A stretch of 64,000 nt of DNA from assembly GCA_018105865.1 (NCBI GenBank), contig CM030872.1:6505016-6569015 (forward strand), read 5' to 3'. The position numbers were made by a program, and so were the translations under genes. Below, piece after piece: positions 1 through 13,034 of this stretch (position 1 is its first letter; each line of letters begins with the position of its first letter). Source of the DNA: Metaphire vulgaris (taxonomy: Eukaryota; Annelida; Clitellata; Crassiclitellata; Megascolecidae). Under the pieces are notes generated by a model. The model did no database searches. It was not told where the DNA came from and was given only the letters and a program-made list of their open reading frames with translations.

Positions 1-505
1 TCACGTGTCAACCCAGACCTTGAAATGCTTTATCTTCACAGGTATACCAGGTAGTCTTATACATATAGAATATACTGTTCATAATGCAGACCAAAAAGAA
101 CTACTCAAGCTTTTGAGATATTTTTTGTAACTTTACCAGAAAAACAGCAGCAACTACAATATGTCAATGTTTCATATCTTTCCTTCTTGAGTAAATTTGT
201 GTACAACACAAAATGTAAATCATGTATAATACAAATAAAATATTCAAACACATACAGAACTTGTAGTCTTTGCTCTTGATCAGTGATTCCCCAACTTTTT
301 GGCCAGCAATATTAAATGAATCATTTATGAATACTCAACAGTGTTGATCATGATGTCACTGTCCTTTGCCTAGCATAAACTTGGCCTATGGCATTATGCA
401 AGTGACCTAATGTAAATGAATGATGATATACACACACATCACCAACATATAAGCAAAACAAACTACACATATTCCAACATATTTCACACTTCAACGTCTC
501 AGGAA

Positions 506-679
506 CAGTGGCGGCTCCACATGTGGGGCCCAGGAGCCCCCTATTGAAAGCCTGCCCCCCAGTAACCCTCTCTTGAGACCCAATACTTACTACTACATAC
601 CTATCAACAAATGGTTGGTCCTCCATGCATAGAAGTTGCCACCCCAAAGCCCCCTTGCCAAATCCTGTAGCCGCCACTG
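506..679. mobile_element. hAT-type MITE, CAGTGGCGG family
   Basis: Left end CAGTGGCGGCTCCAC, right end the inverse (GTAGCCGCCACTG). Flanks CTCAGGAA / CTCAGAAA form an 8-bp target duplication with one mismatch. It sits in the kinesin light chain intron. The apparent minus-strand frame through it is non-coding. Confidence 0.8.
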
Positions 680-779
680 CTCAGAAATTGCCAATAAACA
701 TTCAAGTAAAGGCAACACCAACAGCATTTATACCCGGCAACAACTACAGACGCAGACAAAGACTGCATGGATTGCCTAC

Positions 780-974
780 CTGTGCCTCGGCCAAACCGAC
801 GTCTATTTTGTCCAAAGACTTCTTTAGCATTTCAACTCGATCCTGGAGATTTGCGGTTCCTTTGTTCTCGTGATCAGAGCCCTCGAGTCTCTCGAGAACC
901 TGGAGATGATCGGTCCTCAGTGTTTCAAGCGCCTGCTCTGTACATCGCGTCTTACTAAGGATATCCTCTGCCAT
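780..974 (-). CDS. KLC: kinesin light chain, first coding exon (partial gene)
   Basis: This exon encodes 65 residues from an ATG at 974 down to a GT donor just below 780, ending in phase 0. The peptide is a charged coiled coil. Its C-terminal end, KSLDKIDVGLAEAQ, closely resembles the N-terminal heptad-repeat region of kinesin light chains (vertebrate KLC has a KSLEMLELGLSEAQ-like run at this point), where light chains bind kinesin-1 heavy chain. The family normally continues with more coiled coil and then TPR repeats that bind cargo. Those exons would lie to the left, outside the window, because nothing matching them is visible in 1-779. That stretch is intron and holds a hAT MITE at 506-679. 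Identification rests on one exon, so the paralogue cannot be chosen. Confidence 0.72.
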
Positions 975-1119
975 GTTGATGGAGAAGACAGTGACAAAAC
1001 AAACCTAAACGATATGCAACACAAATAATTGTTTACATTACAATTAATGTTTTAATTGTTTACATTACAATTAATGTTTCGTTTGTCCGGGGTTAAGCCA
1101 TGGACTATTTAAACCTGCA

Positions 1120-1450
1120 CAACCCTGAACACATCAGCCCCCTCAGACAAAGCGGCCAGATTCTGCTATTCTCAGTTAGCTGTCCAGATATCTAACAGTC
1201 CATGGTTTAGCCCTAGGATCTGGAATTCATTGCCAATATCACTTGTATAACTAACAATTTATCATCTTTCAGATCTGGTCTTAAAACATACCAGTTTGAC
1301 TTGGCTTATCCTCCTTCGATTGCTCCCCACTGTTTCTGACTGATCTTTCCTGGCTCCAATTCAATTTGGATTTGGTGCCCCATCAACTGATGTCCTGGGC
1401 ATTATGATAGTGGCACCATAGAAGTTTCTTGATTGATGGTCAGTGATTGA
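1120..1450 (+). mobile_element. LINE 3' fragment, (ATTG)-tail family
   Basis: GAATTCATTGCCAATATCAC, TCAGATCTGGTCTTAAAACA and GATTTGGTGCCCCATCAACT recur with small changes at 12.2 kb or 32.8 kb. The end GGCACCATAGAAGTTTCTTG is followed by ATTGATGG, the family's tail. It is non-coding now. Confidence 0.6.
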
Positions 1451-3035
1451 TCCTCACTGGTTGAGGATGAGTCCCAGTGGGGTTGAAATTCTTGGCTTTC
1501 ACAAGCTTGGCCCTGTCCCCCAGTGGAGTTTTAAAATGTGAGAATGGGAATAGTGCAACTGTGCAATACCAATAGTCCAATAACGGCAGTTTCTTTTAAA
1601 AATCAATAACTAATAAAGTGTAAACTTTGTGCTTAAAGTTTGTGCTTAGTTTCTTAGTTATTTTTAGTTTATTGCATTGAGTTTTTGTTCAGTTGATTTG
1701 TGTTATTATTGGTTGTGTTTTAACATTTTTGATGCTGTACTTGTCACGAAATAAAGATTATATAATAATATTTATTGAACTACTAATACACAAATAGACA
1801 ATTTTCAATAACTAGCTATTAAATTATTAACAGTCATAAAGTTAAAACATATTATTTCAGAAAATGTATAACATTCTGTGGCTGATTCCAAAAATAAACA
1901 CCGCTGTGACCCACATATTAGTCAGATGTATTAATTCTGCTTTGAAATTAAACATATTATAACAGTTCACCAGATGGGACAGTCACTTCCTGTGGCCTTC
2001 ATTAGTACAAAGTTTAAATTGAATCTTTTATATCTTTATATACCATTTCAAATTAATAAACTTCCACTTTCCTCCTTAACTCCTAAAACCCAGAATTCAT
2101 TTCTAATAAAAAAAAATCAGGATACTTGATTTAAAAGTTTTACATTATTTCATCATTATATTCACTGGAGAGTTGGTGACACTGCCAGAAGAAAAAATCT
2201 TTGTTTTTATCCCTTTTACAGCCCCCCCCATTGCAATTTCTGTCAAATCAACTAGCCACAGCATCATTGTAAATGTCCAATGAGACTCTGCTATGCATTT
2301 TCCTGATGCAAATGTTTGGGAATAAAGCACAAAACAACAGGGAAATTGCAGATTCTGCCTTCAAGAAACCCTGTGTAAACTGTTTTTTAACTGTGCTCTT
2401 GTGAGTGTCTGGAGTGTTGCTTGAGCACGGGTGACATGCCAAATGACAATGACATGGCATAATTCAAATACTAACAGATGACATTTTAACAGAAAACCCT
2501 TAATATCTGAATATGTGAAATGAAATTTTACTGTCGTGGAAACATCAGCAATACAATGTTTAAGGAGTCGTAGATTAGACCTAGTAACCTACCCACAAAC
2601 AAAACATGTACAAATCTAATGCATCGGAAATCGCTCAGTGCAAGCAAACTATTGCTTTCATAATATTGATCAGCTTCTTCTGATCAGTGGAGCAGCCCAC
2701 TGCTAATCTAGGTTCAAAGCCAAAATGCAAATATTTACCAAAAGCACAGGATCCTAAATCCACACACTTCAAATCTCATTTACTCCTACACGATTGAATG
2801 GCTGGAACAACATCTCTTAATTCACTCTTTACATTCAAAGTAATTGACTTTAACTGCTCCTTACCATCACAATGCATTCATACAAAGTAAGTACTTAAAC
2901 AGAATACTTACTTACTTACTTAAACAGAATACAAGACTTTCCCTTTGCCTGCAGATGGACTAAAATGGCTGGGAACAAACTCCTAGCACTTGAATACAGC
3001 TGAGCAAATAATATAGTCTGACTAACATTAGGTTA
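1451..3035. other. no gene seen
   Basis: AT-rich upstream sequence of the kinesin light chain gene, or its first intron. I see no exon with a family match on either strand and no bounded repeat. Confidence 0.5.
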
Positions 3036-3261
3036 CAGCTGTGTGAAAAAGTCCTGCACGTTTATAGGATTTTGGGATTTTTGTTTTTTATGAATATCTG
3101 AATAACCATTAATGATTTAGGATATGCAAATCTCAGTATATTTCAACGAGTATTGATGTTTTTGGTAAAGAATTTGCTAATTATTGTGTGATTGCCTTAT
3201 GGATCCTCATTTTTGTGAGGAGCGTGAAACGTGAAACGTGCAGGACTTTTTCACACAGCTG
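3036..3261. mobile_element. Tc1/mariner-type MITE with 28-bp inverted repeats
   Basis: The left arm starts CAGCTGTGTGAAAAAGTCCT and continues GCACGTTT. The right arm is its exact complement. The element is flanked by TA on both sides (3034-3035 and 3262-3263), 226 bp in all, and has no coding capacity. Confidence 0.85.
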
Positions 3262-4540
3262 TACCTCATAGGATGACTACACAAAGTGCCAGGTGAAAAA
3301 AAGATGGCCATTTTGCCCTAAATATCCACACAAAAACAATTATAAGGCAACTGCTGAACAAACCATAGACTACTAAATTGGACAATATTTGGTTGAGATC
3401 TAGTTCTAGTTTGCATCACTGTTTTCTCATAGTACACAACGCACATCCTTCTACTCAGCAATCAAAATCTGCTAGCCTCAGTTGACTGTCCAGGTTTCAT
3501 TTAGTAGTCCATGAACAAACCAAACTGTGTACCTACATGCATGTGTGTGTATGTGTGTGAAGCAAGTAATAGTTTTCTTACCTACATCACAAAAATTATA
3601 AAATATGAAATAATCTGATATGCAATACATGACAAAATTAAAGGTAACAAAACTAGTTCAATTTCAAAATAAAACAATAAATACAAAATAATTAAAGTAA
3701 TATAATTGATAAACTAACCCCACCCCCACCCCTCACCCCACTGCAGTCAATCTTAAGTAAACAAACAAGTAAATGAACAACAAGGTCTAATGTTCTTAAA
3801 ACAACACTCAACTGTACACTTTAAACTCAAGATCAGTTGAGTCTACAAATTAACCCTTGATTTGCCTACAATGAGTTCCAGTCAGATGTGATTATAACGA
3901 AGAAAAAATTCAAGCAGTCTACCTGATAAAGAAAAGGTAAACACTGGTAGAACACAACCTCAACTAATGCCTAAAATTCTGATACCAAAAAATAAAAATA
4001 TACCACATGACTAACAAACCCCTTTAAAAATCATGCAATTAATAAAATACACAAAATTCAAGACAATTCCGCAAAAAGTGATGTCAGGTGCCTGACAGGT
4101 GCACCATTGGTTTTCAGGTGCTTCCTGCATCACTGCCCCATTCCTTTGTCTCCCTTAAAAGAGGAAATGGAAGGGGAAATGGAAGCCAGAAAGATGCCCT
4201 AGTAAAAAACCAGTGTACTCAATCAGATCTGAGTCATGTGAACTCATTGACCCCAAGCACTGCACAGGTGATAACCCTCAGATGGGTAATTAATCAATTA
4301 GAAGTTTCCTGAAACACTTACCTAAAGGCACAAGATGACCATTTAATTCTAATTGTAATCAATTTCTCTTTAAATTTTATCAATTAATGGTTTAATTCTA
4401 ATCAACCTAATTTTTACCTTATGGAAAATTCTAAAATTATTTTTAATTACATGACAGTTAGCCATCCGAGGCAGCCCAGTTGAATAATGTGATTGAAACG
4501 CATGCTCAGGTAGTATAACGCTTCTTGAGATGATCATGGT
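3262..4540. other. no gene seen
   Basis: AT-rich sequence. A frame at 4088-4312 is open on the plus strand but has no splice support or recognisable motif. Confidence 0.5.
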
Positions 4541-4547
4541 AGCAACC

Positions 4548-6180
4548 TTAGCAAGAAAAAACTTGAAACATCGCTGATAGATTAGCTTCCACTCCATTTT
4601 GGACATGTGATTGTCTGAAAAATAAAACTGGAAATGCTGAAGCCATTTCTCCCAGTTTCAGAACTGGCACTCTATTGAATCACTGCAGATATTAAATTAA
4701 TATTTTAAAACTGTGTTTTGCCAATACAGTCAACTGTTCTTTCTTTCATTCGAAATCTAATTGTAATTCTAATTGATTAGACAGCAGCCCATCTCTAATT
4801 GCCCTGGTTAATTGAACAAAGTGTAGAACTAATCCTCTAATGCTAATCAATTAGGTGCTTGGTCTTCCTTTTCTCCTTCTAATTCAAATTGATTAGATTT
4901 TTCTCTAATTGTCTTTCTTCTCTTCATTTTAACAGCCCAAACGATTTCAGTCTTCGTTTCCATTACCTGGAGGATTTCTTTTTGCACTTTCTTTTCTCAG
5001 ATCGGCACAAAATATAATTTGTCCTCTCCTCCTGCCCTCTTAACCAGTTCATTTCTGACCCATTAATCTTCTTTCTCTTTTTCTTTATGGTCCAGCATTC
5101 TGATCCATATAATAGTATTTTTGACAATTATTGGTTTAATTTTGTTTTCAATGATAATCAACCTAATTTATAACACACATTATGGAAGCTTAATTCATAG
5201 GTATTATAATTTTTTTTCTCCTAGGACTTTTTCTCATCCTACTGTTCCCTTTCTGTCCTGTGTTCCTGATTGTGACCAACCAGTTTTTGGACATTTCTGA
5301 TTGATATTGCAGAGTCCTGGGGCTTTGTCAGGTATTTATCATTCCATTGCGATATTCTTCATCCTCTAACTCATCCTCTAATTTACATCTATCATTGATT
5401 GATCACTTCAACCTATCAGAGCACAGCAAACCTTGAAACATCGCACAGGCCAGTTTAGCTTCCACTCCATGCCGGTGGACATGTGACTGTCTGAAAAATA
5501 AAACCTCTTCCCGGGCTGAAGAAACATCTCCCAGTTTCAGAACTGGCACTCTATTGAATGAGCCACCACGGTAGACAAACGGCCAGCCATCAAAATTTAT
5601 TTAAAAGTAGGTAAGAAATTGCCAATACAGTCTCTTCTTTCTTTCTTTTCTTCTGTTTCTTTTGATATCCAGTTCCTTTTCTCATTGGGTTGGATCCAAG
5701 TTGGGTCTGAATGATTTCCTTCCACTTTTGTCTGTCTCTTGATGCTTGTCATCTGTCATTTGGACCTGAAATCTGTTTTGATTTGCATTTCTACTGCATC
5801 CTCTTTTAAAGTTTTCAATCCATGTTTTTCTTTTAAGTCTTCCTTTTCTCCTCATTTAAACAGAATAAACATAGTTGTGAAACTAGCAGGGAAAACCAGT
5901 GTTTCAGGAAGTCTTTCTTCCTTCCTTCATTCTTTGAAAAAAATGACCAAACGATTTGGTTATGTGCTTCATTGATTTTGCTGACTAATTGATTCGAAGG
6001 GGCATGGAAACTTTTTGCTCTGTCTTTTCTCAGAATAATAAGTTTGATTTATTATTCTTTTAGTCCTCTTGCTGACTCCTGCTATTCCTTCTTAACCAGT
6101 TTAGACATTTCTGCAGTCTATCAATCTTCTTTAACATTATTTCTTACATTATGGTCCAGCATTCTGATCCATATAATAGA
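4548..6180. repeat. two-copy diverged duplication
   Basis: Segments at 4548-4745 and 5431-5640 match (TTAGCTTCCACTCCAT, TCTCCCAGTTTCAGAACTGG, GCACTCTATTGAAT). Later segments also match, for example TATGGTCCAGCATTCTGATC at 5087 and 6153. The unit is about 880-1,060 bp with indels. Nothing in it looks coding. Confidence 0.55.
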
Positions 6181-6844
6181 TGATGCAGAATATGCTGATC
6201 AGTGTATTATATAGCTTTAGTTTTGTTTTCAATGATATTTGTTTGTCTAAAAATAAACACAATAAAACAAAAAGCATTTCAAAAACAGTGTCACTAATTC
6301 ATAGGAGATGTTTATACAGAGAAGAATTTTGTTTACTTGGGAATGAATTGGAAGCAAAAGGAGGCTCGGACTTGAGATTAAACGAAGAATAATAATAATA
6401 ATAATAATAAATATTTTCAAAAGACATGACATTGGGAAAAAAAAACTAAGGCTCAACACTGGTTCAGTAATTTATGGATGCCTTGGACCATAAAAAGGAA
6501 GTAAAAATAGTAAAACAGAAAATAAATGGCAAAAATCTGTTAACACTTATCACAAATGAAGGTCAGGTGACTTGTTACTGGTGCATTTCAAAGAAAATGA
6601 ATTATTTATGGACCAAACATGAATTTAAAAGATAACCAAATAAATGCAACAAAGAGATCTGCCAAGACAGACCATTCCTGGACTTTATGCTCTGCACATG
6701 GCATTGGGCCATTTGGGTTTGAATTCATTTGGGGAAATAGCAAAGGACAGGAACTTTGGGAGGAGGAGAAGTTGATAGCCCCAGCTGGCCCCTGATGCCT
6801 AGCTATGTTTATACCAAATAATGCTCCTGAACCACTTTAAATCA

Positions 6845-6846
<2 letters not shown>

Positions 6847-6895
<49 letters not shown>

Positions 6896-6920
6896 ATTAT
6901 TATTATTATTATTATTATTA
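6847..6920. repeat. (ATT)n microsatellite
   Basis: About 22 ATT units interrupted once. Poly-Tyr/Ile frames across it are not genes. Confidence 0.8.
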
Positions 6921-7088
6921 GGTCAGGTGATTATTTGCATTTCAAAAAAATATTATTTAACATCTCTTTAAAAGATGAAATAAATTGTAAAGACACTCCA
7001 TTGACTTTAGCTCCAGTTATGTTACTTGGTTTGAATTCATTTAGGGGTAGCTTCATTTGAGCCCAAGCCCATGCCTAGATAATAATTA

Positions 7089-7240
<152 letters not shown>

Positions 7241-7508
7241 AAGTGAGAGATAATCAAAAATTTAAAAATTTAATTACCATGGAATTTTGATAAATTGTGT
7301 CATTTCACTACAGCCTTTAAAAGTTTACACTCTGGTTGATTTAAGTGGTTGACTCTGATGTCATGTCTACAGTCATTACATGGATTAAGGGAAGAAAATG
7401 AATGTAAATATAAGAGAGCCCACATGATAACATTACTTCCCAAAAGTCACTCCCTACATAATGCCACATCAATTTTGAGCACCAGTCACCATCATTGTCA
7501 AATTTTAA

Positions 7509-8540
7509 CCCGTCAAACGGGCGCGAAGTATCCCATACATCCACCGTTATCTTACCGTATTCGGGCGCGACGTATCCCATACGCCCAGTCACTTTCGTAG
7601 TGGTTCCTGTGCCGGGCGCGACGTATCTGATACGTCTTATGCTATCAATCGCTTAATTATCTATCCATTCGATAGATGTCACCTATTTTTTAGCTAGATT
7701 TGCTCTAGTTGAAAAGAAATATATGGTCTTTGGACCGAGGGGGTCAGTAATTGGGACAAGTCTAGTAGAAAACTACGAGTTTCGGCTGAAGATCTTCGGC
7801 GTTTGTGGTCCGATTTTCAAAATTTTTGATTTATTTTGTTCCTCCTACATCTTCCTACAAGTTTGCCGCTCACCCGATTGGGGTTACTGCCGAAAAATTT
7901 TCGCTACGGAGCTATGAAATTTTTTTTGAGAGGGGGTGCTAATTTAGGCCGTAGAGTGGACCCTACCCCGAAATTTCTTTGTTCTGCACGGATGGATAGA
8001 AAGAGGAGTAAAAAGGCTAAACAATGACGTATACTTCATCTTCTTAGCTCTTACATAGCCTGAGATATCGCAAATTCAAAAAAATTACACAGTTTTCTCA
8101 AAAGTCGTAACCAATACTTAGGTGTTGACACAGGTGTCCAGGTTAGACTTCAGGTATCTTCACCAAATGTTGACCGATTTTCAAAGTTTTTGGTTAATTT
8201 TGTTCCACTGACATCCATCTACAACATTGCCGCTCATCCGATGGGGGTCACCACTGAAAAACTTTCGCTACGGAGCTTTGAACATTTTGAGGGGCGGGGG
8301 TGCTATTTTTTCTCGTAGAGTGGACCCTACCCCGAAATTTCTTTGTTCTGCACGGATGGATAGAAAGAGGAGTAAAAAGGCTAAACAATGACGTATACTT
8401 CATCTTCTTAGCTCTTATATAGCCTGAGATATCGCAAATTCAAAAAAATTACAGTTATCATTTTGGAATAACGTTTTTTTCAAAAATTAATTCCCCGGTA
8501 CAGTTACGGTGTCTAAAAAATTTAATCCCCGGCTGAAGGG
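7509..8540. mobile_element. piggyBac-like non-autonomous element with internal duplication
   Basis: The 1,032-bp unit starts CCCGTCAAACGGG, ends CGGCTGAAGGG, and has TTAA on both sides, the piggyBac hallmark. Near the left end the motif CGGGCGCGACGTATC (with variants) occurs three times. An approximately 360-bp segment is repeated in tandem: 7953-8090 recurs at 8314-8452 almost unchanged, including ACCCTACCCCGAAATTTCTT and GACGTATACTTCATCTTCTT. No transposase frame is seen. Confidence 0.7.
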
Positions 8541-8867
8541 TTAACATATGTTTCTATGTCAACTCTGCCCAATATTCTCCAGATTGGTAAATTACTGCCA
8601 TAATATGCTTAATATCACATACGGGTTTTACTGTACTGTTCATAACATAAGGAAAACACTGTCCACACTATTAAATCAGAATAACAATCGAAAGCTAAAG
8701 TTTGTGTCAAAATACCTCCATTTCCACAATTTTCAGTCTACAGTAATTCAGGACTTTTGGGTTAAGTTTTGTGAAAAATCTCATTTCATATTTTAATGTA
8801 ATTCTAATGCATGGATATACATTACTACTTTGCATTTTGACACTAATGCCAACAATAACACTGAAAA

Positions 8868-9035
8868 AGTAAAGTAAGTAAGCAAAACCTCGAAAATTTA
8901 CATAGCATTTTGGAAAGTAGTACAGTAGTATCTGCTAATCTTATGCACTTAATCTTTTCTTGAAATAGCTATAGGCAAGGTGGGTTGTCTGCCAGGCAAG
9001 GGTCAGTATGTCTGCATTAGTGCAACCACTGAATA
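8868..9035 (-). mobile_element. 3' end of a (TTAC)-tail LINE
   Basis: Read on the minus strand it gives the family's 3' end: GCATAAGATTAGCAGATACT, a degenerate copy of the AAGCGCTATATAAATT hairpin-like segment, then a GTAAGTAAG tail seen on the plus strand. It is non-coding and 5'-truncated. Confidence 0.6.
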
Positions 9036-10397
9036 TTATAGGTGACTGTAATTATTGTTACTACAACCTGCATGAGGCATCACTGACTATATCAAGTTTC
9101 TCCCTGCTGGTAAACGACATAAACAGTTGAGCTTTATTCTCCATAACCTTACTATAGATAGGATTTTCTGTGTTTAAGCTAACATCACAACTGTTTAGGA
9201 TATTTTCTTCTATATTTGGGTTTCTAAATTGAAACAAGAAATCGCATTACAAAATATACCAGTGCTTAGAGTCAGAATCAGAGGCAAAGTCCCACTCTAA
9301 GCACAAACCACCAATCAGTATAAATCTCTCCTTCCATGCCATGTGTCAATCACTGGCAATCATTTATCACCCTCCTCATCATCTATTTCACTTCTGTCAA
9401 GGCTTGTCTTTGGATTAGGCCTCACTGGAAAGTCACACGGTTATGTGAGCTTATATTCCTGCCAGTAAACAAGGTTGGCAAATCAATCTCCCATTACTTA
9501 AAAGTAGGGATCAACTGAGTAGACAATTTTCACTAGGTACCAAATCCGAGTATTTTGATTAACTATCTGAGGATCCGATTATGAACCGGGTGCCACTTTA
9601 ATGTTTATTTGGTGGTAAAGAGATTCCAAATTTTGCTGCTTAATTTCAAAATTGACATATTTCAGTGTTATTAACAAATTAAACTAACACATTTTATTTT
9701 ATTCAAAAACCAAAAACTACAAATGTCTACGACGTCATTACATAGATATCATATTAGAAAATATCCAGTGAGATCCACATGGGCAGTGCGTTAGACTTAT
9801 ACACCATACAGATAAGTGTTTTATGCTTTTGCTATAGGCTACTATTTGCATGCCAAGTATTTAAGTACTTGCAAAAATGTGATATTTGGCCTGAGGCAAA
9901 AGTCCAAGGCAATTTCCTGGTTGATCCCTAGTTAAAATGGGGTTCGGGCTGGCTACAACATAACTGGTTCATAGGTTGTAAAATATGAGGTTTTCTGCCA
10001 CACAGGCTCAAGGATTAGTTGCCCCTGCCACGACCCATGTAACTTTTGGTGCTCAAGAATATCTGAGCTGTCACAATGCTGTGAATGTCACATCTGTTAC
10101 ATATCGATATCAATGAAGAATGTCATTCTGCCTGCAGGCTGTCATGCAATCATCTTCAGGGCCTGTGTCATGCCTCATGCCTGTTGGCCCTTAATAAAAG
10201 CCATGGCTCAGACTGTCAGATGCACAGACATTGTGGGAGTAGCATTAGAAAGTGAGGCTGGATGACACAAACTCTGTTCCATACAGAGTCACCTGCTATA
10301 GTGACTAAATGAAACGGTTTCAAAATGCATTCAGATAAATTGAATTGGCATCATGCCTAATTCCAGGACACATACAAAACTCTTCACTTTAAGCTCA
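9036..10397. other. no gene seen
   Basis: Unique-looking AT-rich sequence between a LINE tail and a TTAA hairpin. No exon or bounded element could be supported. Confidence 0.45.
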
Positions 10398-10458
10398 TTA
10401 ACCCCTTAACTTTATATCTGATTTTAGATTACAGTTAAATACACGGTTAAGGGGTTAA
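10398..10458. repeat. TTAA-bounded hairpin MITE
   Basis: TTAACCCCTTAAC and GTTAAGGGGTTAA are inverse ends of a 61-bp stem-loop bounded by TTAA. It resembles minimal piggyBac-type ends. Confidence 0.5.
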
Positions 10459-10833
10459 TTTTGCCCTCTGCCTTCACTCTCAGTTGCACTAGTGATTTTA
10501 TGTAGAATTTGCTACATTAAAACTATTCTTCAGACTAAATGGAAACCTTTCACTCTATTATTCATCAAACATGACCCTAAATGGAAACCTTTCACTCTGA
10601 CCCTGACAAAATCATCATGACTGGTGTTTTCAAACATAAATAGAAAATTTAGAACTGATATAGTCAAAATTTTCTGTGTACTGTATTGATTATAATCATT
10701 ATAGTTTTCATTCCACTGATGTTTTTATGACTATTGTGTTCTTTGTAAACAAAAAAGCCCTGATTACACTAATGCTCTTACTTACTTAGCCAGGCATAAT
10801 GACGGCCATACAATGGACCCAAATTTGACAGAT

Positions 10834-10861
10834 GTGTGTGTGTGTGTGTGTGTGTGTGCGC

Positions 10862-10901
<40 letters not shown>
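10834..10901. repeat. (GT)n(GA)n compound microsatellite
   Basis: About 20 GT units with a CGCG interruption, followed by about 12 GA units. Confidence 0.85.
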
Positions 10902-10903
<2 letters not shown>

Positions 10904-11643
10904 CCAATCACCTTTTGTTCTTGCCAGGACTAAAGATAAGAAAATCATACTGGAAATCTTGAAAATAAATCTCTTACTTAGCAGAGGAAAATGTTCAACA
11001 GTCAGCATTCATCTGAATTTTTTCCATGATTTTCATGACTAAAGCTATAAAACTCAGATCAGATGGGAGCTGCATCCATGTCCCAAAAGCAGAGACTCGT
11101 TCAGCAAATGTCAATTACAGTACGTGCATTTATTATCTACAGTCTGCTGCCCATAAGTATTTGAAATAATTGTTATTAGTATAAATAAAGGCCATTTTAG
11201 AGAAAATATGAAGTCTAACTAAGGTTGTCATGTGATTATATGATTGATACAAGTTCCGACATTTTATTAGCCATTACATCCAAACATCTTACCTTTAAGT
11301 GGCAACCATCAGAACAACCATAGTACTAAGGAAAATCTATAGCACGGGTCATCAAACTGTAGTCCGATAGTACAGAGCTATAAAAATTTCGGCAAAGTGC
11401 ATACCATCGCATTTGATACATACCGGTATATCAAAGCGGTAGTCACGCTTTAGTCGATTAAACAAGCCACGCGATAAAATATTTAACTATCATAGTCGGT
11501 AGTCCAACCTAGTCCACACGTTCTGTCACATCATCACAAAATAAAATAATAAAGTAGCTACATAAATCGCAAAAAAGACACGCAATGACGACGTGTCGAT
11601 CAGCAGTCGCATTTTAACAGATGCCGGTAACCAACGATCTTAC

Positions 11644-11830
11644 CTATCGACTGACGAGTGAATATCCAGAAGTATACGACGCAGAATCCAAGAAATTGTA
11701 CTTTGGAACAGCTGTTGGATGACAATGACAGCGTCAACGGTACTTACCGCACCGTTCAATAGCATAGACAAAGTTTATCTGTTTAATTCTGCGCGCTGTC
11801 GCCAGGCGTCGTCGACTCGTCGTCCGCAGA
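11644..11830 (-). promoter_or_regulatory. CpG-rich candidate promoter / 5' UTR exon of the kinesin light chain gene
   Basis: Around 11.58-11.83 kb the sequence becomes rich in CG dinucleotides, unlike the AT-rich surroundings. On the minus strand it contains a good splice donor (CGATAG then gtaaga) at 11644/11643. The kinesin light chain ATG lies on the same strand 10.7 kb further on, so this could be its non-coding first exon and promoter. No coding potential is seen. This is inference from base composition and one donor site. Confidence 0.3.
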
Positions 11831-11841
11831 GATCAGTCTAT

Positions 11842-11890
11842 AAGTAAGTAAGTAAAATCTCGTGAATTCTATAGCGCTTTTATTGGTAGG
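11842..11890 (-). mobile_element. short (TTAC)-tail LINE 3' end
   Basis: The plus strand shows AAGTAAGTAAGTAAAATCTC followed by GTGAATTCTATAGCGCTTTT, the reverse complement of the same LINE terminus. Only the last 50 bp or so are present, next to the CpG-rich block. Confidence 0.55.
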
Positions 11891-11930
11891 TACAATAGTA
11901 GGAGATTCAACTGTTGTTTCTAGAAGTATT

Positions 11931-12341
11931 TCTGCTCGCAACCTTGGTGTGACATTTGATTCATTTTCATTCCATATAACTCCAGTTAGACAGTCCCTAC
12001 ATTATACAAATATCGAATTAATTATAAAATTTGTCTTTTAGTATTTAAAACCATATTATATAATGAACCCTATTACCACAAGATGCTCAATCCACTATAG
12101 GTATTCGGCAGGACTTTCATTTGTTGTTCCTAATTATTCTCGCACAGTCATTGGCACTAGTTGTTTGTCAGTGTATGGCCATTTATAAGCTTTGGAATTC
12201 ATTACCAATATCACTTCTCATGGCTGACAATTTATCATCTTTCAGAACTGGTCTTAAAACATAACGGTTTGACTTGGCTTATCCCTCTTAGATAGCTCCC
12301 CTGTTGTTCTGACTGATCTTCCGGACTGACGACTGACTGAC

Positions 12342-12434
<93 letters not shown>
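11931..12434 (+). mobile_element. LINE fragment ending in a long (ATTG)n tail
   Basis: It begins with a reading like RNLGVTFDS, a common non-LTR ORF2 C-terminal motif, and shares GGAATTCATTACCAATATCA and TCAGAACTGGTCTTAAAACA with the copy at 1.2 kb. It ends in about 24 ATTG units (12337-12434). The resulting Ser-Ile-Asn-Gln repeat frame on the minus strand is not a gene. Confidence 0.65.
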
Positions 12435-12522
12435 CTTCTTTCACTAGTCCCTTGACACTAATCACTCCATTAGGTATTCGGCATCGGCAGGACTTTAATT
12501 TGCTGTTCCGCGATTCTCGCAC

Positions 12523-12640
12523 AGGGACCGTCCATAAATTACGTCACGCGGTTAGGGAGGTCCGGCCATTTGTGAGAAAGTATGACGACGGGGGGGGGGT
12601 TTCCGTAAATGTGACGTCACGCAAAAAGGTCATGACCTTT
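12523..12640. repeat. GACCGTCCATAAATTACGTCA repeat fragment
   Basis: GGGACCGTCCATAAATTACG followed by a G-run and GTGACGTCACGC is one end of a widespread dispersed repeat. A second such fragment, inverse, is at 52997-53094 (CGTGACGTCATTTATGGATG). Confidence 0.4.
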
Positions 12641-13034
12641 GACCTTTTTGCTTGTCTGACCTGTTTTTGCTTGTCAGAGATTTTGGAGACGAAAAAATAC
12701 AATTATAATTACCTATTTTTTCCATAAAAAATGATCGATTTATTCATTAATTGATTGATTGACCTTGTCTGTTGTTAGCCAATTAAGGAAAACAAAGGAT
12801 AATTACCTTTGTAATAATACTCATGTGCTTATGAGTTATGGCGTAATTAGCCAAACAGACAAGCCTTGGAGGGGGACTCGTCGTAATCGTAAGAATCCTC
12901 ATCATGAAATGAATAAATAAATGAGTAAACAAGAATAGGGAGAATAATAACTGAACTTTAAGTGTTTTAGCATGTGTTAAAAACTAATACCAATACCCAT
13001 TTGGAAGTTTTTAGACGTTGAGTTGGGAATAGAT

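Noticed and set aside
348..677. 109-residue minus-strand open frame
   Set aside because: It runs through the hAT MITE at 506-679 and its flanks; the MITE part of the peptide recurs in other MITE copies.
12235..12522. Frame with repeated Ser-Ile-Asn-Gln
   Set aside because: It translates the (ATTG)n LINE tail. No start context or homologue.
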